This document shows positions 6,848 to 12,675 of a stretch of 12,675 nt of DNA, piece by piece. The stretch covers positions 1 to 12,675 of the forward strand of contig JAEWFZ010000011.1 of the NCBI GenBank assembly GCA_023388535.1, given 5' to 3'. Below the pieces are notes generated by a model. That model worked only from the letters and a program-made list of their open reading frames with translations. It ran no database searches and was not told where the DNA came from. Origin of the DNA: Bacillota bacterium. GTDB lineage: Bacteria > Bacillota_I > Bacilli_A > Erysipelotrichales > Erysipelotrichaceae. Made by a program: the position numbers and the translations under genes. Positions within the stretch are counted from its first letter, which is position 1. Each line of letters opens with the position of its first letter.

Positions 6848-7243
6848 TTATTTTTTATTTTCGTCATTCTTAGGTCTTAAGAAGTTAAATAAGCTCGCTT
6901 CTCTTTGAATCGTTCTAACCTTACCTTCTTCCAGTTCCTTCATTTCCCAATGTAGTACAAAGGATATCAAGATTCGCAAGATAGCAACCGCCGCGATCAC
7001 ATAAAATTCATTAATCGATTTTACGGTAACGGTTAATAAAACTTCGGCGGCTAGTTTAAACTCCAAAGCTAAAGAAATGGCTGAGGCTAAGACGATTTTA
7101 GTTTCTAGGTTATTAAAATCAAACTTTGCTCGAATTAAATGAACAATAGCCACCAAGCAACCAATAACAATCACAAATAAACCAATAAATTCAATACCCG
7201 CAGCTAGTGGCGGGATAATCATTTCTAAATAATGCTCTAACAC
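6848..7243 (-). CDS. DUF1622-like integral membrane protein
   Basis: A 131-residue membrane protein with three probable helices at about 13-35, 50-72 and 79-98, then a basic, probably cytoplasmic tail. The pattern ALEFKLAAEVLLTV (59-72) followed by a helix with an arginine (ILRILISFVLHWEM, 88-101) resembles the DUF1622 family, whose function is unknown. The start is GTG at 7243, supported by GAGGG seven bases upstream; the next methionine (residue 8) would cut into the segment before the first helix. It lies 40 bases after rsmD on the same strand and is the last gene before the shared terminator, so it is probably cotranscribed with rsmD and the SEDS gene. Confidence 0.75.
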   Translation of the reverse strand: MLEHYLEMIIPPLAAGIEFIGLFVIVIGCLVAIVHLIRAKFDFNNLETKIVLASAISLALEFKLAAEVLLTVTVKSINEFYVIAAVAILRILISFVLHWEMKELEEGKVRTIQREASLFNFLRPKNDENKK

Positions 7244-7283
7244 AAAATTACCCTCTCTCTAATACGCATCTAGTGTATCTTAG

Positions 7284-7862
7284 TTATTCACTAAATTCAA
7301 TATGATTTGTTAAATCTTGTTTTTCATAGACAACGATATTGGTCCGCGGATATTCATAGATATCTTTGATGGTATATCCAAAAAAAATCTCTTGGTCTAT
7401 TTTACTATCCATTTCGTAGTAAACTAAGGCTCCTGTTTTTAAAACACTTAGCAGTTGATGAAACAATTCTGCTACTTCTAAAAGATGATATGGAGGATCA
7501 AAATAGACCCAGTCAAAAGAAAGGTTTTGACTCTGACAATACTTGATCGCTTTTAAAGCCTCCATTTTTAGTATTTTATATTGAGTTGCGTCAACTTTTA
7601 GAAATTTTGCGTTTTCTTTTAATAATTGAACGACCCGATAATTGTTATCATTAAAGACTACATATTTTGCTTCGCGGGATAGCGCTTCAAAACCAATCGA
7701 ACCACTACCAGCAAATAAGTCTAGAACTACCTGGTTTTCAAAACTGGGACCAATTCTTGAAAAAAAAGATTCTCGAATACGATCGAGTGTTGGTCGAGTG
7801 TTATCACCAGGAAGCGTCTTTAACTTTAGACGACGATATTTACCGGCGATGATACGCATCAT
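7284..7862 (-). CDS. rsmD: 16S rRNA (guanine-N2)-methyltransferase RsmD
   Basis: A 192-residue SAM-dependent methyltransferase that, by family, methylates G966 (E. coli numbering) of 16S rRNA during 30S assembly. Visible signatures: the N-terminal RIIAGKYRRLKLKTLPG (3-19), TRPTLDRIRESFF (22-34), the SAM-binding glycine-rich LDLFAGSGSIGFEALSR (47-63), an acidic residue after the second strand (FNDNN, 70-74) and the catalytic DPPY (122-125). Length is typical. The start ATG overlaps the stop of the upstream SEDS gene in the arrangement ATGA, so translation is coupled. A second ATG follows directly and would shorten the protein by one residue. In many Bacillota rsmD is followed by coaD; here a DUF1622-like gene takes that place. 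Confidence 0.93.
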   Translation of the reverse strand: MMRIIAGKYRRLKLKTLPGDNTRPTLDRIRESFFSRIGPSFENQVVLDLFAGSGSIGFEALSREAKYVVFNDNNYRVVQLLKENAKFLKVDATQYKILKMEALKAIKYCQSQNLSFDWVYFDPPYHLLEVAELFHQLLSVLKTGALVYYEMDSKIDQEIFFGYTIKDIYEYPRTNIVVYEKQDLTNHIEFSE

Positions 7863-9097
7863 CGTCGCCCTTTCACTAGACTGTTCTCATAGCGAGCTAT
7901 GATGTTTTGAGAGATACCCAAAGTAATAAAGATAGTTAATAACGATGATCCGCCTTGAGACAACATCAATAATGGAATTCCCGTCAAGGGAATTAAAACC
8001 GTGACTCCACCGACATTAATAACAAAGTGGAAAAACAAGTATGCCGCATTGCCAATCAGAAATAAGCGACCGCGTTCATCATTAACTTTCATACTATAAT
8101 TTAACAACACATAAATCATAATGCCATAGAGGACAAGGATAGCAATAAAAGCCAGAAAACCTGATTCTTCAACAATAATCGCCAAGATATAGTCGGTCTG
8201 TGATTCCGGAAGAATATACTTATTGATACTCTTTCCTAATCCGACCCCAAACATACCCCCATGGGAGAAGGATAAAAGTCCCTTCACTTGTTGAAAGCCA
8301 GTGTCATAGGAATTGACGGTGTCAAATAGGTTGTAGAGGTTCGTGATTCTAGAAATTTGATATTCTTGTAGACCGATTTTATATAGTAAATCGACACCTA
8401 GTGGACTGATTAACAAAGCAATCCCTGCCGTACCAATCAATAAAATTGCTAAAAGAATACGCTGGATATTCTTTAAAAATGGGTGGACCGCCATAAAGGT
8501 AATGACCATGGCAATAAAAAAGATAACCATAGCCGACCCTAAGTCCTTTTGAACAAAAAGAATGATCAAGAAATATAACAAAGAGACCGTAAAAGGAATC
8601 CAGATAACCGACCAGATTCGTTTTATTGGTTCCAAAAATCCGAGTCTTTTTAATTGGGCTTTATCTTTCATCCATGCGGCAACTGGTAATACTCCAAATC
8701 CCTGCGCCAGAAGTAACATGACGACAATTTTCGCAAATTCCGAAGGTTGGATGGTACCAAAGCCAGGAACGGGTATCCAGTTATAAGCCCCATTTCGAGC
8801 TTTCCAAAGTCTTGGCGCAAACAAAGCTAACAAAGTTATGATAATGAATAGCCAATTATATTTTGAAAAGGAACGAAACGAAAAAATATGAGCAATACGA
8901 ACCATTGCCCAGTAAGAAACCACTAAAAAAGCCAAGCTTTTGGTTGCTGTGAGAATTAAATCATTCATTTGCGTGTTTGTATTCATCGAGGCGGAAGTAT
9001 GGTAAACAACCCCCATTAAAGCAAGTAAAGCGGCAGAAATAAAAAGTAATTTGTTCGAGCCCTTGGGCAAAAACATCGAAAACCAACGTTTAATCAT
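7859..9097 (-). CDS. SEDS-family peptidoglycan glycosyltransferase (FtsW/RodA/SpoVE)
   Basis: A 412-residue polytopic membrane protein with about ten hydrophobic segments. SEDS proteins polymerise lipid II into glycan strands together with a class B penicillin-binding protein. Visible motifs: NGAYNWIPVPGFGTIQPSE (102-120), QKDLGSAMV (183-191) with the presumed catalytic D185, GLGKSINKYILPESQTDYI (286-304), and LIPLTGIPLLMLSQGGSSLL (368-387). The last differs from the usual PLPF-x-SYGGSS, with LLML for the PF segment and Q381 for tyrosine; the usual proline before the catalytic aspartate is K184. I cannot assign it to division (FtsW) or elongation (RodA). No ribosome binding site precedes the ATG; an extended -10 box lies directly upstream. 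It is the first gene of the operon with rsmD. Its presence suggests that the organism builds a cell wall. Confidence 0.9.
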   Translation of the reverse strand: MIKRWFSMFLPKGSNKLLFISAALLALMGVVYHTSASMNTNTQMNDLILTATKSLAFLVVSYWAMVRIAHIFSFRSFSKYNWLFIIITLLALFAPRLWKARNGAYNWIPVPGFGTIQPSEFAKIVVMLLLAQGFGVLPVAAWMKDKAQLKRLGFLEPIKRIWSVIWIPFTVSLLYFLIILFVQKDLGSAMVIFFIAMVITFMAVHPFLKNIQRILLAILLIGTAGIALLISPLGVDLLYKIGLQEYQISRITNLYNLFDTVNSYDTGFQQVKGLLSFSHGGMFGVGLGKSINKYILPESQTDYILAIIVEESGFLAFIAILVLYGIMIYVLLNYSMKVNDERGRLFLIGNAAYLFFHFVINVGGVTVLIPLTGIPLLMLSQGGSSLLTIFITLGISQNIIARYENSLVKGRR

Positions 9098-9112
9098 ATT
9101 ACTATTTTAGCA
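9098..9112 (-). promoter_or_regulatory. Extended -10 promoter positioned for a leaderless SEDS mRNA
   Basis: On the minus strand TGC-TAAAAT (9112-9104) is an extended -10 element. It is followed by only six bases (AGTAAT) before the ATG at 9097, so transcription would begin at or within a base or two of the start codon. No Shine-Dalgarno sequence is present. A perfect 8-bp palindrome, CAGCGCTG (9113-9120), lies just upstream of the box. The -35 region is not recognisable. Confidence 0.4.
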
Positions 9113-9267
9113 CAGCGCTGAAGATTTCACATAGAATAACAAGAAGAAAGCGGTAACATTTATTAAGTATGTTAAAAGTCATTGTAAAAACTAGTCTTTT
9201 GCTTTACTTTTGTAGATAAATAATCAAAAACCATGTAAAATAAACCATGATAGATTAAAGAGGCTTT

Positions 9268-9837
9268 ATGAAAATTAATATGGACACGATAATCACCGAC
9301 GAAAATCCTTTGTTGCGTCAAAAGGCAAAGAAAGTTTCTTTACCATTGAGCCAAGAGGATGAATTACTCATTAATGACATGATTCAGTACGTCCGTGATT
9401 CAAAAGATGAAATACTTGCTGAAGAGCAAAACTTACAACCTTCGGTTGGCTTAGCGGCGCCACAACTTGGTATTCTTAAACGTATTTTTGTCGTCTCAAT
9501 CGAGGATTATGATGATGAAGGCAACGTTACCGATGTCACTGAGTACGCGTTAGTCAACCCCGTTTTAAAGTCTTATTCTGAACAAATAGGTGCCTTAGAA
9601 GGCGGTGAGGGTTGTTTATCCGTACGTACGCCTCATCCTGGATTTGTTCATCGTCCCTATCGTATTAAAATTAAAGGCTACGATGCCTTAACTCAAAAAG
9701 AAGTTTTAATCCAAGCCCAAGGATATCTAGCCACGGTTATTCAACACGAACTAGATCATCTTAATGGCGTATTATTCTACGACTATATTAACCAGGAAGA
9801 ACCTTGGTTGACCAAAGAAAATAGTATTTATTTCTAG
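9268..9837 (+). CDS. def: Peptide deformylase (type II, Gram-positive form)
   Basis: A 189-residue metal hydrolase that removes the formyl group from the N-terminal methionine of new proteins. All three active-site motifs are present: VGLAAPQLG (60-68, Q66), EGCLSV (114-119, metal ligand C116) and HELDHL (160-165, ligands H160 and H164, catalytic E161). The acidic insertion around EDYDDEGNVTDVTEYA (79-94) is typical of type II enzymes. AAGAGG at 9258-9263 precedes the ATG by four bases; the next ATG (residue 5) is a less likely start. I see no confident promoter in the 170 bases before it. It heads an operon with the RNase J gene 11 bases downstream, a pairing also seen, with other genes nearby, in Bacillus. 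Confidence 0.95.
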   Translation: MKINMDTIITDENPLLRQKAKKVSLPLSQEDELLINDMIQYVRDSKDEILAEEQNLQPSVGLAAPQLGILKRIFVVSIEDYDDEGNVTDVTEYALVNPVLKSYSEQIGALEGGEGCLSVRTPHPGFVHRPYRIKIKGYDALTQKEVLIQAQGYLATVIQHELDHLNGVLFYDYINQEEPWLTKENSIYF

Positions 9838-9848
9838 AAAGGAGCGCT

Positions 9849-11591
9849 ATGAGCACTCATAAATCAATTAATCATTTCAATCAAAGCGCACCAGTCCCTG
9901 TTTTAAGCAATGACACCCTCGTCTATGCCTTAGGTGGCATGAATGAGGTCGGAAAAAACATGTATTGTGTAGAACATGAAGAAGAAATCATCATTATTGA
10001 TGCTGGTGTCATGTTTCCCGAAGAAAATTTATTAGGAGTAGACTATGTTATTCCTGATTTCAATTACTTAATTCGTAATCAACATAAAATAAAAGCTTTA
10101 ATTATTACCCATGGCCATGAAGACCATATCGGTGGTATCCCCTTTTTATTACGGGTAATAAAGCCACCTCATATTTATGCTCCAGAGTTTGCTAAAGCTT
10201 TAATCGAACGAAAACTAGCCGAACATCGTATGTCTCAACATAAGGTTGAACTTTTTGACGGTAATTCTAGCGTTCGTTCCAAGTATTTTACGGTTGGTTT
10301 TTTTGAAGTTATTCACTCCATACCCGATGCTTATGGACTAATTATCACGACACCGAATGGACGAATCGCTCATACCGGTGATTTTAAGTTTGACTTAACT
10401 CCTGTAGGCAACAACTCTGATTATCAAAAAATAGCTTTCTTAGGGGCTAGTGGTGTTGACCTATTATTATCGGATTCAACAAATTCCGAAGTAAGGGGCT
10501 TTTCGATTTCTGAATTGGATGTAGCTAATCAACTTAAGAATATCTTTGACAATACCTTATCTCGAATTATAGTAGCCACTTTTGCTTCAAACGTGTTTCG
10601 AGTTTCTCAAATTATTGATGCTGCTGTTGGTGCTGGACGTAAGGTAGCCGTATTTGGTCGTTCTATGGAACGCGTGGTGGAAATTGGTCGTAAGTTTGGT
10701 CATATTCGTGCTAAAGACACTGACTTTTTAACCAATCATCAACTAAATTCTACGCCAGCCGACCAGATTTGTATTTTATGTACTGGATCTCAAGGAGAAG
10801 CGCTAGCCGCTTTAAGTAGAATTGCTAACGGTACACACCGTCAGATTAAAATTAATCCTGGAGATACCGTAATATTCTCTTCGAACCCGATTCCAGGTAA
10901 TGCTCAATCGGTATCCGGTGTGGTTAATAAGTTAACCCGTCTCGGAGCAAATGTTTTAACCAATTCAATTCTTAACGAATTACACACCACTGGACATGCC
11001 TCGAAAGAGGAACAAAAACTGATGTTACAACTGATTCGGCCGAAATACTTTATGCCGATGCATGGTGAATACAAGATGTTAGTCACTCATGGAAAAACAG
11101 CGGTCGAGGTTGGGGTACCACAAGAGAACGTCTTTATCTGCGCTAATGGTGATCCGCTAATTTTACGCGATCATCAAGTGATGCGAGCTAATTTAAGAAT
11201 TCAAGCCGATGATATCTATGTTGATGGGAAGGATGCTAGCGGTTTATCAACGGCCGTCATTAAAGACCGTAAGATTCTATCAGACAATGGTCTGGTTTCC
11301 GTCATTGTCACGATTGATTCTCGTTACAACAAAATATTAGTAAAACCAAATATTGTCTCGCGTGGTTTTGTTTATCTCAAAGATTCCATTGAATTAATGA
11401 AGGATGCTGAAAACTTAGTTTACGATGCCCTGAAGAAACAAATGAAAACCAAAACTACGTTTGGTGAAATTAAGAAAACGATTCGCGATACCTTAGAGCC
11501 TTATTTATTCCAAAAAACCCAACGTAGCCCTATCGTTATTCCAGTAATTATGAACATGCGCGATGCCATGGCTCCAAGGAATAAAGACTAA
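9849..11591 (+). CDS. rnj: Ribonuclease J (J1-like)
   Basis: A 580-residue beta-CASP metallo-beta-lactamase ribonuclease with both endonuclease and 5'-3' exonuclease activity in its family, acting in mRNA decay and rRNA maturation. Metal-site residues are visible in HGHEDHIGG (88-96), H156 in HSIPDAYG, D178 in HTGDFK, and H405 in MPMHGEY. The beta-CASP part shows FASNVFR, FGRSMERVVEIG, CTGSQGEALAALSRIANGTHRQI (in pieces) and HTTGHAS (379-385). The usual GSQGEP reads GSQGEA. The C-terminal domain is full length. An N-terminal extension of about 15-20 residues precedes the usual beginning (ALGGMNEVGKN at 27-37). AAAGGAG at 9838-9844 with a four-base spacer supports the ATG. Close similarity to Bacillus J1 over the SRIANGTHRQI region favours rnjA over rnjB, but I cannot prove that. 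Confidence 0.94.
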   Translation: MSTHKSINHFNQSAPVPVLSNDTLVYALGGMNEVGKNMYCVEHEEEIIIIDAGVMFPEENLLGVDYVIPDFNYLIRNQHKIKALIITHGHEDHIGGIPFLLRVIKPPHIYAPEFAKALIERKLAEHRMSQHKVELFDGNSSVRSKYFTVGFFEVIHSIPDAYGLIITTPNGRIAHTGDFKFDLTPVGNNSDYQKIAFLGASGVDLLLSDSTNSEVRGFSISELDVANQLKNIFDNTLSRIIVATFASNVFRVSQIIDAAVGAGRKVAVFGRSMERVVEIGRKFGHIRAKDTDFLTNHQLNSTPADQICILCTGSQGEALAALSRIANGTHRQIKINPGDTVIFSSNPIPGNAQSVSGVVNKLTRLGANVLTNSILNELHTTGHASKEEQKLMLQLIRPKYFMPMHGEYKMLVTHGKTAVEVGVPQENVFICANGDPLILRDHQVMRANLRIQADDIYVDGKDASGLSTAVIKDRKILSDNGLVSVIVTIDSRYNKILVKPNIVSRGFVYLKDSIELMKDAENLVYDALKKQMKTKTTFGEIKKTIRDTLEPYLFQKTQRSPIVIPVIMNMRDAMAPRNKD

Positions 11592-11596
11592 ACTAT

Positions 11597-12448
11597 ATGA
11601 CTAAAATAAAGAAGCTCATCATTGCGGTTCTTTTGCTACTCACTGGTTTCATGGTATTAGTCTTTTTCGAGGCGACTAATTTCAGTGTCAATCGTTTAAA
11701 GGTACGCGAAGAACATATTGTTGATAAACAAATCCCTGAGACTGCTAATCCATTTAAACTTGCTTATTTTTCAGATCTCCACTATAACCTGTTTATGAAT
11801 CAGGAGAAATTGGATCGATTGGTTAAAAAAATTAATGAACAAGCGGTTGACGTCGTCTTGTTTGGGGGTGATTTAATTTCCGACTTAGAGCAACATCCGC
11901 TATCTAGTCAAAAGCAATCGGATTTAATTCAAGCGCTTGGACAAATCAATGCTCCATTAGGTAAGTTTGCGATTCTCGGTGAAGGTGACCTGGAAACTGA
12001 GTTTGCTAAAACGCTTGCTTCGTCAATCTTAACTAAGTCAAATTTCGAAATCTTGGATAACCAAGATTTGGTCATCGTCGATGAGAAAGAAAACGAAGTG
12101 CTAAGACTCTTTGGTATTAACCAACAAGGAAATCCAGATACTTTAAAACAAACATCAACTGATTTTGAAAATGATCAATATACAATTTTGCTGGCTCACA
12201 AAGCCAGTCAATTAAGTCTAGTTGATAACTCAAAGGTAGATTTAGTTTTAGCTGGTCATACCCATGGTGGTCAAATCAATCTCCCGTTTTTAAGAGATCG
12301 ATATGTTGGTTTAGAGATTTACTCAAAACCTACCCAAATAAAAGATTCAACCAGAATTGATATCTCTAATGGTGTTTCTCAAAAAATAAAAAATATGCGC
12401 CTCTTGGCTGATCCACAAATTTCAATCTATTCCTTCCAAAATAAGTAA
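11597..12448 (+). CDS. Membrane-anchored metallophosphoesterase (YkuE/YaeI-like) with altered GNHD motif
   Basis: A 283-residue calcineurin-like phosphoesterase held by one N-terminal membrane helix (about 6-25), so the enzyme domain is probably outside the cell. Metal-binding motifs seen: FSDLH (58-62, D60 and H62), GGD (90-92, D92), LLAH (198-201, H201) and AGHTHGGQ (219-226, H221 and H223). The fifth motif, normally GNHD/E, is GEGD (128-131): the metal-ligand asparagine is glutamate and the catalytic histidine is glycine. Family members hydrolyse phosphomono- or diesters, including lipid-linked ones; the substrate here is unknown and activity is uncertain. It starts five bases after the RNase J stop with only a weak ribosome binding site (AAGGA about 15 bases upstream), so translation is probably coupled. 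Confidence 0.88.
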   Translation: MTKIKKLIIAVLLLLTGFMVLVFFEATNFSVNRLKVREEHIVDKQIPETANPFKLAYFSDLHYNLFMNQEKLDRLVKKINEQAVDVVLFGGDLISDLEQHPLSSQKQSDLIQALGQINAPLGKFAILGEGDLETEFAKTLASSILTKSNFEILDNQDLVIVDEKENEVLRLFGINQQGNPDTLKQTSTDFENDQYTILLAHKASQLSLVDNSKVDLVLAGHTHGGQINLPFLRDRYVGLEIYSKPTQIKDSTRIDISNGVSQKIKNMRLLADPQISIYSFQNK

Positions 12449-12459
12449 TCCGGATCGTT

Positions 12460-12530
12460 AAAGAAGTTTTAGAAAAATAGCTGTCCGCTATAAAGAAGTT
12501 TTAGAAGGCAGCTATAAAGAGGTTTTAGAA
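12460..12530. repeat. Three iterated copies of AAAGARGTTTTAGAA
   Basis: Copies lie at 12460-12474, 12492-12506 and 12516-12530. The last two extend to a 20-base unit, GCTATAAAGARGTTTTAGAA (12487-12506 and 12511-12530), repeated with a 24-base period and one A/G difference. ATAGCTG (12477-12483) and CAGCTAT (12509-12515) are also complementary. They may be subterminal transposase-binding repeats of the neighbouring insertion sequence. Read on the plus strand the unit encodes KEVLE and the single difference is synonymous (GAA/GAG), but stops and a frame change between copies 1 and 2 exclude one continuous gene. Confidence 0.75.
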
Positions 12531-12539
12531 AAATCAAAG

Positions 12540-12573
12540 AAAAGAGTGCATTCAAATCAAGATTCACTCTTTT
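12540..12573. terminator. Bidirectional terminator after the def-rnj-phosphoesterase operon
   Basis: AAAAGAGTG (12540-12548) pairs with CACTCTTTT (12565-12573) around a 16-base loop, and T residues continue to 12576 on the plus strand. On the minus strand the stem is followed by CTTTGATTTTTC. One arm contains the transposase stop codon, so this hairpin probably belongs to the insertion sequence and also stops transcripts entering from the upstream operon. Confidence 0.7.
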
Positions 12574-12675
12574 TTTGAGTTAATGACATAAAGAATTCTT
12601 AAACGTAAATGATCGAAGTTACGATATCCTGCAGCGTTTCTAATAATAAGTTTGATAATGTTGTTTCTCGATTCA
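12564..12675 (-). CDS. ISL3-family transposase, C-terminal fragment (runs off the window)
   Basis: The minus strand from the window edge codes for 36 residues ending in TGA at 12566-12564. They include NNIIKLIIRNAAGYRN followed by FDHLRLRILYVIN, the typical C-terminus of ISL3 (DDE) transposases, where an N-N-x-I-K stretch is followed by GYRNF and a basic RIL segment. The start and the catalytic residues lie beyond the right edge, so I cannot say whether the gene is intact. The stop codon lies within the arm of a terminator hairpin. Confidence 0.82.
   Translation of the reverse strand, partial: ESRNNIIKLIIRNAAGYRNFDHLRLRILYVINSKKE

Larger units (their letters stand above)
12452..12675 (-). 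mobile_element. End of an ISL3-family insertion sequence (partial)
   Basis: The 3' end of an ISL3-type transposase gene enters from the right edge on the minus strand. The terminal inverted repeat should lie between the transposase stop (12564) and the phosphoesterase stop (12448). The sequence starting GGATCGTTAAAG at 12452 has the GG-x-TC-x-TT look of ISL3 ends and is my best guess for the boundary, but the other terminus is outside the window and no 8-bp target duplication can be tested. If right, the element sits three bases after the phosphoesterase stop codon. Confidence 0.45.

Noticed and set aside
9228..9249. Direct repeat AAACCATG (9228-9235 and 9242-9249) upstream of def
   Set aside because: Only two 8-base copies in A/T-rich DNA, without palindromic structure or a clear promoter; likely chance.
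668..12448. UGA as tryptophan (Mollicutes code)
   Set aside because: Tryptophans are encoded by TGG and TGA ends the SEDS gene and the transposase exactly at the family C-terminus.
12460..12530. CRISPR array
   Set aside because: Only three short copies with unequal spacing (32 and 24 bases), spacers of under 20 bases and no cas genes.

Overview
The window is a low-GC, protein-dense bacterial chromosome segment with AGGAGG-type ribosome binding sites and factor-independent terminators. It reads cleanly in the standard bacterial code (TGG for Trp, TGA used as stop). RNase J, a Gram-positive-type peptide deformylase, a CcpA-like operator and the hydrogenase type point to an anaerobic, fermentative Bacillota or a wall-forming relative of the Mollicutes. 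The genus cannot be fixed from the sequence alone.

Layout. (1) 1-667: an AT-rich stretch, then a small three-helix membrane protein with its own promoter and a bidirectional terminator. (2) 668-4997, minus strand: a three-gene operon hydC-hydB-hydA for a trimeric NAD(H)-linked [FeFe]-hydrogenase of the HydABC (electron-bifurcating) type, driven from a regulatory intergenic region (4998-5337) that carries a textbook cre sequence and an A/T palindrome. (3) 5338-6800, plus strand: a PgeF/YlmD laccase-domain (peptidoglycan editing) protein overlapping a membrane-anchored protein of unknown function, closed by a terminator shared with the converging operon. (4) 6848-9097, minus strand: SEDS (FtsW/RodA) glycosyltransferase, rsmD (16S rRNA methyltransferase) and a DUF1622-like membrane protein, tightly packed; the first gene may be translated from a leaderless mRNA. 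(5) 9268-12448, plus strand: def, RNase J and a membrane-anchored metallophosphoesterase whose GNHD motif has become GEGD. (6) 12449-12675: iterated short repeats, a terminator hairpin and the C-terminal end of an ISL3-family transposase on the minus strand, running off the window.

How the genes fit together. The hydrogenase would re-oxidise NADH and reduced ferredoxin with H2 release during sugar fermentation, which fits a carbon-catabolite operator at its promoter. The other operons are housekeeping: cell-wall synthesis and quality control (SEDS protein, PgeF), ribosome maturation (RsmD), N-terminal protein processing (Def) and RNA processing and decay (RNase J). I see no defence island, CRISPR, phage or clearly new multi-gene system. 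The items most worth a second look are the hydrogenase L1 motif, the hyd promoter region, the altered phosphoesterase and the repeat-rich transposon end.
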